NCBI GenBank assembly: GCA_006969385.1
Contig: CP030884.1
Span: 4,706,249 to 4,770,248, forward strand
Length of the DNA: 64,000 nt
Origin: Planctomycetaceae bacterium
Lineage (GTDB): Bacteria > Planctomycetota > Phycisphaerae > UBA1845 > UTPLA1
Reading direction: 5' to 3'
Both the position numbers and the translations under genes were made by a program. The notes below the pieces were generated by a model. The model made no database searches, was not told the DNA's origin, and saw nothing but the letters and a program-made list of their open reading frames with translations. This document shows, piece after piece, positions 15,712-25,458 of this stretch (position 1 is its first letter; the number at the start of each line of letters is the position of its first letter).

Positions 15712-17018
15712 ATAAGGTCATGGTAGTTTTCAAACGCGAGTATCTCGCCCAGGTGCAGAGCAAGACGTTTCTCGTCACCATTGTGCTGATGCCGGTACTG
15801 ATGGGTGGCAGCATCCTCGTGCAAATGTTGGTCGGAGACGGCGTCGACACCAAAGATCGGTCCATCGCCATTATCGACCGCACGGGTAAGCTCTACGAAC
15901 CCATCCGCCAGCTTGCCAACCAGCGCAACGAGAATGATATAACTGATGATGAGGGCAATAAGGTCCGCCCCGCATTCAAACTAACGCAAGTGGAACCCGC
16001 GGAAGACGCGGCCGCACAACGGTTGGAACTATCGAAGAAGATTAAGGCAAAGGAATTGGACGCGTTTCTCGACATTGGACCGGGCATATTGGGCAGCGCG
16101 GCAAACGACGACTCTTCTGAAGAGGTACGATATCACTCGCAAAGTCCGACCGATCGCGAGTTTATTGGCTGGATAGACGGACAACTAAGATCGTTGGTGT
16201 TGCCGACGCGTTTCAATGAGGCAAACTTGAACGCGAAGGTGGTCTCCGCCGCGATTCGACCCGTTAACGTTCGGAATCTCGGCCTAATGACGGTCGATGA
16301 ATCGGGAAATATCAAAGATGCGGAAGAAAGCAATCGCGCGGTCGCGTTTCTGATGCCCTTTGGCTTTTGCATGCTGATGTTCATGGCCGTCATGATCAGT
16401 GGCCCGCAGATGATGCAAAATATTATCGAAGAGAAAATGCAGCGTATTGCAGAAGTGCTGATCGGCTCGATCCCGCCGTTTCAATTGATGCTGGGTAAGT
16501 TGGTCGGTGTCATCGCAGTCGCCCTAACATTGCTGGGAATCTACCTGTCGGGCGGATATTTTGTTGCACGCTATTTCAATCAAGCCGACCTACTACCCCT
16601 TTCGCATGTCGCATGGATGCTGGGCTACGGTGCCTTGGCCATGTTCATGTTCGGGGCCATTTTCGGCGGTATCGGCGCGGCTTGTAGCGAAATCAAAGAT
16701 GCCCAGACGCTCATAACGCCCGTGATGTTGGTGGTATGCCTTCCGCTATTTCTTTTGGGCCCCATCATCGAAGCGCCGAATGGCCCGCTCGCCACCTATG
16801 CCTCTTTTTTCCCGCCGGCAACGCCCATGGTCATGATCATGCGCATGGCAGTGCCTCCCGGCGTACCCACATGGCAGCCATGGCTCGGTATTCCGCTCGT
16901 GCTGGCATTTAGCGCTTTTTGTGTATTCGCCGCCGGTCGCGTATTTCGGATCGGGATACTGATGCAAGGTAAGCCACCGAAGGCGGGTGAGTTGGCGAAG
17001 TGGATTGTGAAGGGGTGA
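15708..17018 (+). CDS. ABC-2 type permease, NatB-like
   Basis: Membrane subunit partner of the preceding ATPase, 436 aa. The N-terminus (VFKREYLAQVQSKTFLVTIV) opens with the first membrane helix typical of ABC-2/NatB permeases. A large extracytoplasmic loop spans about residues 40-210. Five or more helices follow in the C-terminal half, including AVAFLMPFGFCMLMFMAVMI and LITPVMLVVCLPLFLLGPII. The gene converges with a glycosyltransferase gene 29 bp away, with no obvious terminator. Exporter function follows from family and operon. Confidence 0.9.
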   Translation: MNKVMVVFKREYLAQVQSKTFLVTIVLMPVLMGGSILVQMLVGDGVDTKDRSIAIIDRTGKLYEPIRQLANQRNENDITDDEGNKVRPAFKLTQVEPAEDAAAQRLELSKKIKAKELDAFLDIGPGILGSAANDDSSEEVRYHSQSPTDREFIGWIDGQLRSLVLPTRFNEANLNAKVVSAAIRPVNVRNLGLMTVDESGNIKDAEESNRAVAFLMPFGFCMLMFMAVMISGPQMMQNIIEEKMQRIAEVLIGSIPPFQLMLGKLVGVIAVALTLLGIYLSGGYFVARYFNQADLLPLSHVAWMLGYGALAMFMFGAIFGGIGAACSEIKDAQTLITPVMLVVCLPLFLLGPIIEAPNGPLATYASFFPPATPMVMIMRMAVPPGVPTWQPWLGIPLVLAFSAFCVFAAGRVFRIGILMQGKPPKAGELAKWIVKG

Positions 17019-17047
17019 CACGCGCGGCTTCGTATCGTCAATGCCTT

Positions 17048-18421
17048 TTACGTCGTCGATTGCGTTTTCGATGAACGCAGCGTATCGATCATGAGCGCCA
17101 CGGCCACCGGCACCCAGATAATAAGCACGATCTCATCCGGCAGTTGCCACTTCATGCCGGGCACGCCGGCTTTCTCCATCTGGCCCGCCAAATCGGCGTG
17201 CCAGTAAAGCACGATCGAGCCTGTAAGTGTCAACCACGCCCATCGATGCTTTTGCGTCAGTACGGCAAACGCAAACGGCCAGATGAGATACCAAAAGTGG
17301 ATGATCGGCAACAGCAAAACGGTGATGGCCAGCAGCAGGTAAGTCGATTCCACCAATGGCTGGCGTCGCCCGGCGATGTACCCCGCTGCGAAGATCAACG
17401 CGACTGCCGCCAGCTTGTTGCGTTGCGACAGAAACGTCTGCGGTCCGCCCGCTTCTTCAACGAGTTGCCGCAGGGAGTCGAACGGATTGTTCAACGCACC
17501 GTCGACGGAAAATTTAAATAGCACGTCAAACAACTGGCTGCCCGCGTCGAGATACACGGCGTAGCCAGCGGCAACCGTCAAGCCGGCAACGATGAGCGCC
17601 TTCCAACTGCGGCCTAACAATAGCGCGAGCAAAACGACGGGCGTGGTCTTCGCCAAGATCGCCAACCCCAAACAAAACCCCGCAAAGCCCCACTGTTGCT
17701 TGGTGCCGAAGTAAGCAAAGCCCAGCAGCGGCAACAGCATCAGCGTATCGTTATGCCCCGCATGCGCGAACGCTGCCAATACGAACGGGCACAACGCATA
17801 CACCGCCACCAACCACGGTGGCTTGTCCAGCAATACCAAGAATTGCGCCAACGCCAAGATCACGCACAAGTCGAGCAGCGTAAAAACGATTTGCGCCGTC
17901 TTAATGTCATACGCGACTGTCGCCATCGCACGGAAAGCCAACTGCGACAACGGCGGATAGATCGTGTGATAATGCGGATGATTGATCCCGGCATGGATGT
18001 CATCGTGCAGATGCGCCCCCGATTCGTCTTGCGGACTGACGAGATACGGGCTTAACCCCTCGACCTGCAGGCGACCTTCCCACAAGTATCGATTCACATC
18101 GCTATTGGGCGGTGATAGCAACAACGGTAAGCGCAGCAAGACCGCACCCAGCAGGATGACGCGCATGGAGGGCGCTTGCCGCCGAAACGCGGCTATCAAA
18201 CACGCATAGCCGATGAAGCCGACGGCATAAGCCACCTGCCACCAAAGAATCGGATAGGTTTCAAAACCGAACAGCGAACGCTTGCCGTCGTAAATATCCC
18301 CGATAACCGGCCCACTGCATGCGAAGACAAGCAGCAAGCCCCAGCCCCATTTGCGCAGGGCCGCGGTATCGGCACATTGCCTGACGCCGACAGCTTGCGC
18401 CGGCGCGCCGGGCTCATTCAC
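17048..18421 (-). CDS. GT-C-fold membrane glycosyltransferase (GT87/mannosyltransferase-like)
   Basis: Polytopic protein of 457 aa with about 11-12 membrane helices. The first large loop carries NSDVNRYLWEGRLQVEGLSPY, the acidic and aromatic pattern seen in polyprenyl-phosphate-dependent GT-C enzymes such as GT87 and related mannosyltransferases. A second conserved-looking site is HAGHNDTLMLLPLLG. The likely start is a GTG whose codon overlaps the end of the GT2 gene by 8 bp, implying translational coupling; upstream in-frame codons lie inside that gene. It probably adds a sugar from a lipid carrier on the periplasmic face, working with the adjacent GT2. Donor and acceptor are unknown. Confidence 0.75.
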   Translation of the reverse strand: MNEPGAPAQAVGVRQCADTAALRKWGWGLLLVFACSGPVIGDIYDGKRSLFGFETYPILWWQVAYAVGFIGYACLIAAFRRQAPSMRVILLGAVLLRLPLLLSPPNSDVNRYLWEGRLQVEGLSPYLVSPQDESGAHLHDDIHAGINHPHYHTIYPPLSQLAFRAMATVAYDIKTAQIVFTLLDLCVILALAQFLVLLDKPPWLVAVYALCPFVLAAFAHAGHNDTLMLLPLLGFAYFGTKQQWGFAGFCLGLAILAKTTPVVLLALLLGRSWKALIVAGLTVAAGYAVYLDAGSQLFDVLFKFSVDGALNNPFDSLRQLVEEAGGPQTFLSQRNKLAAVALIFAAGYIAGRRQPLVESTYLLLAITVLLLPIIHFWYLIWPFAFAVLTQKHRWAWLTLTGSIVLYWHADLAGQMEKAGVPGMKWQLPDEIVLIIWVPVAVALMIDTLRSSKTQSTT

Positions 18422-19964
18422 GGCCCAACCCCGGTGTGGCCCACAACTCGTCATCGCGTGGTAATTCAACCGCCTCATCGATCGGCTTACTCGAACGCTC
18501 AAACGCAAACGGGCTCGATTGCCAGCCGATCACCGCAAAGCCGAGCGCGAAGATCAAAAGAAAGCCGCCCACGATCGAGTCGCGCGTATTCATAAAGTAA
18601 TAAAAGCTATATCCGCAATAAATCGCCGCGCACCATTCCACGATCCACAAAGGTGACCCGCGCAACGTGTAGCTCCGCTTGCGAATGCCGTCCTTGGGCG
18701 TGCGTTTAAATTCACCGCCGTTTTGCACCAAGCCCGCCAGCGCCGCTAGGCCGGTATGTAAGCACATGCCCACACCGATGATCATGAGAAACGGGCTGAG
18801 GCCGATGCCCCGCCAACTACCGTTGATCACGCGCCGCGAATACGCATGCGCCAGTGGCGGCCCGAACAAGCTGATCCACATGAGCGTGGCGAACACATAC
18901 ATCGCCCAACCCAGCATGGGCCATGGATTGATAATGCAAACGGGCAAACACAGCAGGCCTATGACCGTCATGGCGACGGAAATCAAATAGCCAGTGAGAT
19001 GCGCCGTCGCCGCCATTTTCTGACCGAGCCCGATGTTTGAGCGCCAGATGCGCGGCAACAATTTCCGCGCGCACTGGAGCGTGCCCTTCGACCAGCGATG
19101 TTGTTGCAACTTGAGCGCCGGCACCGTCTCAGGCAATTCGGCCGGGCAGGCGATATTCATACAGTATTCGATATTCCAACCCGCAAGTTGGGCCCGATAC
19201 GACAAATCCAAGTCTTCCGTCAACGTATCCGAGGTCCAACCGCCTACCTGCTCATCTTCGATCGCCGCGCGCCGCCAAATGCCCGCCGTACCGTTGAAAT
19301 TCATGAACAAGTTGTTCCACGAACGCCCACCCTGCTCGACGGCGAAGTGCCCATCGATCGCCAGCGACTGCGCGCGGGTTAACCAATTCATGTCCTGATT
19401 CGTGTGCGCCCAGCGCGTTTGCACACAGGCGTTCTGGGGCTCGTCCATCAACAGTGGCACACTGCGACCTAGAAAATCGCGCGGCGGTACAAAGTCGGCA
19501 TCGAAAATTGCGATTAAATCGCCGCGAGCTTCTTCCAAAGCAGCGTCTAGCGCCCCGGCTTTATAGCCCACACGGTCCTCACGCCGAAACACGGTTACGT
19601 CGTGCCCCTGCGCCCGCAGCTCAGCGACCGTTTCATCGACGATCGTGCACGTGTCGTCGGTGCTGTCGTCGAGCACCTGTATCTCGTGCTTGCCCTCGGG
19701 ATAGTCCATCCGCGCCGCTGCTTCGATGACGCGTCGCGCCACGTTGGCTTCGTTGTAGAACGGCAGTTGCGTGGTGACGGTTGGCCACGCCTCTTCGGGG
19801 CGCTCGGCCTGATACCATTCGATGCGGCTTAGTTGCAAGCGCCCGCGATCTCTGTGCCGCCGCGCAAATAGCCACGTCAGCAGGTGCATATTTAAGCCAT
19901 AGAAGATGAGGAAAGCGGCGGCGAGAAAGTAGAGACCTACCACCGCGTATTCGACGATTGTCAT
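18414..19964 (-). CDS. Membrane glycosyltransferase family 2 (cellulose/mannan synthase-like)
   Basis: Processive-type GT2 enzyme, 516 aa. An N-terminal helix (VVGLYFLAAAFLIFYGL) is followed by the catalytic domain: TQLPFYNE, the nucleotide-binding Asp in VLDDSTDDT, the metal-binding DADFVPP, the catalytic TED in DTLTEDLDLSYR, and the QQHRWSKG motif that fits Q-x-x-R-W. At least four helices follow (ISVAMTVIGLLCLPVCII, FLLIFALGFAVIGW and others). This set is that of cellulose synthase-like or glucomannan synthase-like proteins. It is the upstream partner of the GT-C gene, overlapping its start. Product polysaccharide or lipid not determinable. Confidence 0.9.
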   Translation of the reverse strand: MTIVEYAVVGLYFLAAAFLIFYGLNMHLLTWLFARRHRDRGRLQLSRIEWYQAERPEEAWPTVTTQLPFYNEANVARRVIEAAARMDYPEGKHEIQVLDDSTDDTCTIVDETVAELRAQGHDVTVFRREDRVGYKAGALDAALEEARGDLIAIFDADFVPPRDFLGRSVPLLMDEPQNACVQTRWAHTNQDMNWLTRAQSLAIDGHFAVEQGGRSWNNLFMNFNGTAGIWRRAAIEDEQVGGWTSDTLTEDLDLSYRAQLAGWNIEYCMNIACPAELPETVPALKLQQHRWSKGTLQCARKLLPRIWRSNIGLGQKMAATAHLTGYLISVAMTVIGLLCLPVCIINPWPMLGWAMYVFATLMWISLFGPPLAHAYSRRVINGSWRGIGLSPFLMIIGVGMCLHTGLAALAGLVQNGGEFKRTPKDGIRKRSYTLRGSPLWIVEWCAAIYCGYSFYYFMNTRDSIVGGFLLIFALGFAVIGWQSSPFAFERSSKPIDEAVELPRDDELWATPGLGRE

Positions 19965-20052
19965 TGAATAGAACTTTCGATTACCCCCGGCCCGTGCCTG
20001 CCGACCGGAATCGTGATCCGTTTTTTTTTGCGCTTATGGTCCGTGCGCCGTT

Positions 20053-20907
20053 TTATTCCTGAATATTCAAGTGCCAGTCGTACTCAAAGTAGCCGATAGT
20101 CCACTTACCGCGTCGCAACGCCGCCACTGTCGATTGATCGCTGACGTATTCAGCCAAAAAAATCGGAATCGACTTGCCGTGTGGAAAGAATTTCGGATTG
20201 GCGAAGTCGGTTCCGTACCATTCAAAAATCTTACTGATGGTAATGGTCTTCGACGATTTTTCGATCTTAACCTGCTTATCATTGGCAGCGAACCGTCGCA
20301 TCGCCGCCGCCAGTTGCTCGCGCACCTCCGCGCCAGAAAAGGCGCGATTCCACAAATAGGGGCAGCCCTTCGCCGCACAGACCAGCGCCACATGAATCCG
20401 CGGGTCGCGCAGGCCGTCGCGCTTGCGAATCACATTGTGTTCGATGTCGTCGAGTGTGTGTTGCTCACCACCGATGTCGAACTTGCGCCCTTTCCAGATG
20501 CTGGTGCCGTTTACCTTCTGATCGATGATCCTGTACTCCGCCCACTTGCTCTGATCTGCGGGCAGCGTATCCAAGACAGCTCGAATCGTGAGCGCGTTGT
20601 ACGCGTTGATCCAAAACGCCAAGCGTTCGTCGGCGTTCTTCAATTGCTTCACATCCACCGCTTCGAGTTGCTCCAGATAACGGTCGAACTGCTCATCCTT
20701 TTGCACGGCGGCATAATCAACGCGGCCCTTCTCGTTCACATGCTCGCGCAAAACGGCATCCCAAAGCTTATGATCGAACTCGCCCAACTCGGCCGGTTGC
20801 AACGATGCCCAAGCAACTTGCGCAAACACGAGCGACGCCGCCAGCACTAACCACGCCATCGCGCGAGACGTTCGCCTTACGGAAACCTGCCAACCCTTGA
20901 ACCGCAT
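20053..20907 (-). CDS. DUF547 domain exported protein
   Basis: Protein of about 284 aa with a signal peptide (basic VRRTSR then AMAWLVLAASLVFAQVAWAS). The body matches DUF547, a family of unknown function in many environmental bacteria: the ERLAFWINAYNALTIRAVLD block, then HVALVCAAKGCPYLWNRAFS, and a C-terminal KIFEWYGTDF. The conserved Cys of CAAKGCP is present. The chosen ATG has GGGAGAG 7 nt upstream; 16 further in-frame codons upstream run close to the stress protein gene and are unlikely. Probably periplasmic. No function is established. Confidence 0.88.
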   Translation of the reverse strand: MRFKGWQVSVRRTSRAMAWLVLAASLVFAQVAWASLQPAELGEFDHKLWDAVLREHVNEKGRVDYAAVQKDEQFDRYLEQLEAVDVKQLKNADERLAFWINAYNALTIRAVLDTLPADQSKWAEYRIIDQKVNGTSIWKGRKFDIGGEQHTLDDIEHNVIRKRDGLRDPRIHVALVCAAKGCPYLWNRAFSGAEVREQLAAAMRRFAANDKQVKIEKSSKTITISKIFEWYGTDFANPKFFPHGKSIPIFLAEYVSDQSTVAALRRGKWTIGYFEYDWHLNIQE

Positions 20908-20959
20908 AATTGCTCTCCCAAACATCCGTTGTCGCATGCAAACGGGGCCCGCCAAACGC

Positions 20960-21433
20960 TTACGGCATCACAAAATCGTGTTCCGGATGTCGCACCGTCA
21001 ACACCGGGCACGGGCTCTTCCGCACGACCTTTTCCGTGACCGAGCCGAGCAAAGCGTGTTCGATGCCACTGCGACCGTGCGTACAAACGACGATCAAATC
21101 CATCGACTCGTCGCGGGCGTAGCGAATGATCTCCGAAAACGGCCGACCGAGCTTGACCTCGGTCACCACCTTCTCGCTCGGCAGTTTCACATGCTCGGCG
21201 ACGAACTCGCCCATTTCCTTTTTGGCGATTTCTTGCAACTCCTCGGCACCCGGACCGACGGGAAGACTGTTCGGCCCCATCGCCATCCAGTACAGAGCCG
21301 CCTCGTCTACTACATGCAGCACGTGCAGCTCCGCCTTAAAGGATTCCGCAAAGGTCTGGGCGTATTTCAGGGCGTGCAGCGAAAATTCGGAAAAATCCGT
21401 CGGATACAGCACTTTTTTGAGATTGATATGCAT
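20960..21433 (-). CDS. Universal stress protein (UspA family)
   Basis: Single-domain UspA protein, 157 aa. The N-terminal strand and helix (KVLYPTDFSEFSLHALKYA) and the C-terminal nucleotide-binding loop (THGRSGIEHALLGSVTEKVV) show the G-x2-G-x9-G-[ST] pattern of ATP-binding members. Such proteins bind ATP and support stress survival in the cytoplasm. It is divergent from lipA with a ~120-bp shared upstream region. On its own strand it precedes the DUF547 gene by about 50 bp. Confidence 0.92.
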   Translation of the reverse strand: MHINLKKVLYPTDFSEFSLHALKYAQTFAESFKAELHVLHVVDEAALYWMAMGPNSLPVGPGAEELQEIAKKEMGEFVAEHVKLPSEKVVTEVKLGRPFSEIIRYARDESMDLIVVCTHGRSGIEHALLGSVTEKVVRKSPCPVLTVRHPEHDFVMP

Positions 21434-21557
21434 CGTCGCGACCCCTTATCACAGGTTCCCGCTCGTCGCCGGCCACCATCAGCCTACGCCGTGGCATAAT
21501 CGGCGTAAACCCCCTACCATTAAGAGATTGTAGCGAAAAACGAGCGAGGAATCCCGC

Positions 21558-22469
21558 GTGCAACTCACCGTTCTCAAAGGTAATTCGAACCCCGATCCCG
21601 GACGCCGCCTGCCCCCGTGGCTCAAGCGCCCGCTTCCCACCGGCGATGTGTTGCGGCAAACCCGCAGCATCGTCGAACGCAGCGGCGTCGCCACCGTCTG
21701 CGAAGAGGCCCGCTGCCCCAACCTGTCTGAGTGTTGGTCGCACCGGCATGCCACCTTCATGATTTTGGGCGACATCTGCACGCGCCGCTGCGGCTTCTGT
21801 GCCGTCGATACCGGCAAACCCAACGCTGTCGAAGCCGATGAGCCGCGCCGCCTCGCCACCGCAGTCGCCGAACTCGGTCTCAAGCACGTGGTGATTACTG
21901 CCGTCGCCCGCGACGACTTGCCCGACGAAGGTGCCGGCCATTTCGCAGAATGTGTCACCGAAATTCACAAGGCTTGGCCCGAATGCGTCGTTGAAGTCTT
22001 ACCGGCCGACTTTCATGCGCGCGAAGAATGCATTCGCGTCCTCTGCGATGCCGGCCCCGAAATTTATAATCACAACCAGGAAACCGTTCGCAGCCTCAGC
22101 AAGTGGATTCGCCCCGCTGCCCGTTACGATCGCACGCTCGATGTGTTACGCATGGCCAAACAAATGCGACCCGACGTGCTCACCAAGAGCGGCCTCATGG
22201 TCGGCCTCGGTGAAACGCGCGAGGAGTTGTATCAAACCTTTGTCGATTTGCGCGAAGCCGATGTAGATATTTTGACCGTGGGGCAGTATCTTCGACCTTC
22301 GCCCACGCACGCGCCGGTCGATCGGTATGTTCCGCCGGAAGAGTTCGACGAAATTGCCGCCGAGGCGCGCGAGCTGGGCTTTCTGGCGGTGGCGTCCGGA
22401 CCGTTTGTTCGTTCGAGTTATAACGCCGCCGACGTGTACGAGGAAATCGAGCGTAAGCGGAAGGATTGA
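21558..22469 (+). CDS. lipA: Lipoyl synthase
   Basis: Radical-SAM enzyme that inserts two sulfurs into octanoyl groups on carrier proteins to make lipoate. The 303-aa protein has both iron-sulfur motifs: the auxiliary cluster in CEEARCPNLSEC (C-x4-C-x5-C) and the radical SAM cluster in CTRRCGFC (C-x3-C-x2-C). The C-terminal RSSYNA supplies the Ser ligand of the auxiliary cluster. Other family blocks are VVITAVARDDLPDEG and YNHNQETV. The start is GTG with GAGGA 8 nt upstream. It leads a lipA-tmk-holB run in which the next gene starts 3 bp after its stop. Confidence 0.97.
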   Translation: MQLTVLKGNSNPDPGRRLPPWLKRPLPTGDVLRQTRSIVERSGVATVCEEARCPNLSECWSHRHATFMILGDICTRRCGFCAVDTGKPNAVEADEPRRLATAVAELGLKHVVITAVARDDLPDEGAGHFAECVTEIHKAWPECVVEVLPADFHAREECIRVLCDAGPEIYNHNQETVRSLSKWIRPAARYDRTLDVLRMAKQMRPDVLTKSGLMVGLGETREELYQTFVDLREADVDILTVGQYLRPSPTHAPVDRYVPPEEFDEIAAEARELGFLAVASGPFVRSSYNAADVYEEIERKRKD

Positions 22470-22472
22470 TCG

Positions 22473-23180
22473 TTGGCGAGCGATCCGTACGAACGGCTGC
22501 GGGGAAAATTCATCGTCTTTGACGGCATCGACGGAGCGGGCAAAGGCGCACAGTTTGACCTGATGGAGCAGGCCCTCGCCCAGCGCGGCATCGGCTACCT
22601 GCGTACGCGCGATCCCGGCGGCACCGAAATCGGCGACCGCATTCGGCATATTCTCCTCGATTACGACCTATCCAAGATGGATATCCGCTGCGAAGCATTA
22701 TTGTTTATGGCGTCGCGCGCGCAGCTTGTTACCGAAGTTGTCCGCCCCGCGCTCGAACGTGGCGATGTCGTGCTCGGTGACCGTTACGTCTCGGCTACTT
22801 GCTGTTACCAAGCAGCCGCCGGTTACGATCCGCAAAAAGTCTTGCAACTGGCCGAACTGGCCATCGAAGGGTGCTGGCCCGCGCTCACCCTCATCATCGA
22901 TATGACCGTCGGCGAGGCATTTGCCCGCACGGGTCGTGGTGGCACGGGGCAACATGGCGGTCGTCGCCCCGTGACCAGCGAAGGTCAGCCGCTCTTGTTT
23001 TCTGATGCGCAGGTCGACGCCATGGAAGCGCGGCCGCGCACCTTTCATGAAGAAGTGCGCGAGCGTTTCTTAAAGCTGGACGAAATCTATCCGGCACCCG
23101 TGCGCATCGTCGACGGTGCCGGTACGGTTGAAGAAGTGCATGAGCGCATCATGGAGGCGGTGGTCGATGCGGGTATCTGA
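22473..23180 (+). CDS. tmk: Thymidylate kinase
   Basis: Phosphorylates dTMP to dTDP for DNA synthesis. The 235-aa protein shows the P-loop FDGIDGAGKGAQ, the RDPGGTEIG block that contacts the nucleotide, and the DRY motif LGDRYVSATCCYQ. The P-loop ends GKG rather than the usual GKS or GKT. The start is TTG, with GGAAGGA about 8 nt upstream at the end of lipA. Its last 14 bp overlap the beginning of the holB reading frame, so these genes are tightly coupled. Confidence 0.94.
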   Translation: MASDPYERLRGKFIVFDGIDGAGKGAQFDLMEQALAQRGIGYLRTRDPGGTEIGDRIRHILLDYDLSKMDIRCEALLFMASRAQLVTEVVRPALERGDVVLGDRYVSATCCYQAAAGYDPQKVLQLAELAIEGCWPALTLIIDMTVGEAFARTGRGGTGQHGGRRPVTSEGQPLLFSDAQVDAMEARPRTFHEEVRERFLKLDEIYPAPVRIVDGAGTVEEVHERIMEAVVDAGI

Positions 23181-24272
23181 GGTATTGCATCAAGACCGCG
23201 CGCTCGATTTTATCGCGCGCTCCCTGCGGCGGTGTCGCTTACCACACGGGATGATTTTTTCCGGCCCGAGGGCGTGGGCAAGCAAATGTTCGCTACGCGC
23301 CTGGCCCGTGTGTTGCTTTGTGACAATCCCGTACTTGGTAACGAAGGGGACACGCCCGAGGCATGCGACAGTTGCACGAACTGCGACTTATCAGCCAGCG
23401 GCAACCATCCCGACTTTAACGTGGTCGATCGTACCTTAGGTGGCTATTTGTCGGACGCCAGTGCACGCCGTCGTAAGCATACACAACTCGGCGTGGATAT
23501 CGTACGCGAGTTTCTCATCGAACCGGCAGGATTGCGACCGGGCAGTGCCGCTTCCAAGGTCTTTCTCATCCCCGAAGCTGACTTACTTAACGACAGCTCG
23601 CAAAACGCACTCTTAAAAACGCTGGAAGAACCGCCCAACGATTGCTATCTGATCCTACTGGTCAGTAGCGCCTCGGCCTTGCTCGAAACCACGCGCTCGC
23701 GCTGTCAGATTATCGAATTCGACGCATTGCCCGATGCGTTCGTCGCCGATCACTTGCGCAACACGCAACAACTCGGCGACGCCGATATCAATCGACTGAC
23801 CGTCATCGCGCAAGGCAGCGCGGGTCGTGCCACTTGGCTCGCCACCATCGCAGCCCACGAACACTTCGACGAAGCACTCGCCGCCGTGATGCAAGCCGCG
23901 CGCGACCCGGTCGCAGCCAGCCAGTCGCTACAAGCATTGGCGAAGCAGATCACCGACAAAATCAAAAAAACCGACACTGGTGATGAGGCCGACCTCAATG
24001 AAGCACGCGTAGGCCAATCGACGGCGCTGGCGTTAACGTCGGTCGTCGTTTCGGAAGCCTTACGCCTGGCCAGTGGTAGCCCGCCGCGCGACTTGGGCTT
24101 GGCCGCCAAATACACCGACTATTTCGCCAAAACGCCGCCGTCGGGCTGGAGCACCGCCGCCCGTGCATTGAGCAAGGCGGAGTATCAAATCAAACGCAGT
24201 TTTAATGTGGGTTTGATTTTCGATGCGGTGGGGATTGCGCTGGGGCGGGCGGTGTTGGGTAAGGCGGCATAG
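23167..24272 (+). CDS. holB: DNA polymerase III delta' subunit, with an apparent one-base frameshift
   Basis: Clamp-loader subunit. From the ATG at 23167 the first frame reads a proper delta' N-terminus (VLHQDRALDFIARSLRR, then LPHGMIFSGP). The match then continues in the -1 frame as EGVGKQMFATRLARVLLC and runs to the stop. One missing base in the GGCCC run at 23263-23267 explains this: restoring it gives FSGPEGVGK and a 368-aa protein. The zinc module Cys set (CDSCTNC) and SRC motif (TTRSRCQI) are intact. Without repair, a GTG at 23232 would give a form lacking the N-terminus. holB is essential, so sequence error is likelier than decay. A strict reading would call it a pseudogene. Confidence 0.88.
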
Positions 24273-24385
24273 GGAATTTCTTTGTTATTGCAAGCCCCTC
24301 TTTTTTATAGACAAATTAGTGCAGTTATAATTGCTGGTTTCGTTTATATCCTCCTCCATTTACCTGTTTCGATACAATACGAAGG

Positions 24386-25447
24386 ATGAAAAAAATTGAT
24401 CTACGAGAGGACTGCGATACCCCTTCGGCATCACTACGAATTACGCCGAAGCTAGCAGGTTTGCTCTGCGAGTATCAAGACTCCGATTCAGTTCTAATTC
24501 CCTGGCGGAATACTCGAATCTTACATTCGAAGACGTTAGTTATTGACTCTGAATTTAAACAGCGTTTAGCCTCGTTTCCCCTCGCTCGAATCACAATAAA
24601 CGGGATGCGCAATGTCGAGACATTTTGGCGATTGAGACGACGATCGTGCCTGCGGACTTTCAAGAATGAAGGCTTCACATGGAACTGCGTCAACGAATGG
24701 GGCCGTAGCGGTCCATTGATTTTATTTGGAGTCGTCTCATTTCTTTTCGGTACGATTGTAACAGAGAAAGCCATGTTTCAGAATTTGGATGAGGCGTTTT
24801 TAGGTCTGAACGCTACTCAGCGCGAGTGTTATACTGCTCTTACATATTTCTGCTGCTACGGCACGGTCGTCACTTTCTGGGGAACTGCGTTTGCATGTTT
24901 ATTTGCCACACGTCATCACCTCAAGAATTTGATCGCATCGGATAGAGTCGATAAAGTTGTTTTAGATAATTCAACCCTTACTTTCTGGTTTCAAAGCAAA
25001 CGGTCGATAAAGATCAGGCTATCTGAGATTTCGAAGATTACCCGAACCGGATTTGTCTGCGTGGACGATCACGAATCGTGTAACTTTGCCTTCCGCCCTC
25101 TAAAGATCCGTGATTGGGCCATCTTTGCGAAGGCCCACCAAGAGCAAATCGAATCTCGTAAAAGGTACGAGCAGAAAGTACTTATCAATTGGACAAGAGT
25201 ATTTAGAATCGTCTTTTGGGTTGCCTTGCTTGGCTCTATCTATTTGGCCGTCGATATCTTAGCCATTGTGACGGAACAAAACTGGCTTCGCTTAACAACA
25301 CCGGTGATTGCTGCAGGTTTATTGCAGACCATCGGGTTTGGCGATGACTTTTTCGACTACGTTTTCTATGCCGCGAAAGTGAAACTGGGGTTGCGGCCCC
25401 GGCGAAGCCCTCGACCGTTTGCGACGGCTATATTAAACACAAAATAG
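24386..25447 (+). CDS. Hypothetical membrane protein, AT-richer than neighbours
   Basis: No family recognised. The protein has 353 aa. Two helices lie near residues 110-126 (GPLILFGVVSFLFGTIV) and 150-172 (ALTYFCCYGTVVTFWGTAFACLF), and two more near 270-310 (VFRIVFWVALLGSIYLAVDILAIV, then TTPVIAAGLLQTIGFG). Between them is a soluble stretch (KVVLDNSTLTFWFQSKRSIK) of beta character that could resemble a PH-like fold, which is a guess. Base composition and codon use are visibly AT-richer than in holB before it, suggesting horizontal origin or weak selection. AAGG lies directly against the ATG, so the start is uncertain. Confidence 0.6.
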   Translation: MKKIDLREDCDTPSASLRITPKLAGLLCEYQDSDSVLIPWRNTRILHSKTLVIDSEFKQRLASFPLARITINGMRNVETFWRLRRRSCLRTFKNEGFTWNCVNEWGRSGPLILFGVVSFLFGTIVTEKAMFQNLDEAFLGLNATQRECYTALTYFCCYGTVVTFWGTAFACLFATRHHLKNLIASDRVDKVVLDNSTLTFWFQSKRSIKIRLSEISKITRTGFVCVDDHESCNFAFRPLKIRDWAIFAKAHQEQIESRKRYEQKVLINWTRVFRIVFWVALLGSIYLAVDILAIVTEQNWLRLTTPVIAAGLLQTIGFGDDFFDYVFYAAKVKLGLRPRRSPRPFATAILNTK

Positions 25448-25458
25448 CGAGACCAAGT

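Noticed and set aside
23251..23267. Programmed -1 ribosomal frameshift at T6 in holB
   Set aside because: A slip at the T run would encode FFRP before EGVGK instead of FSGP; a missing base at GGCCC restores the family sequence better.
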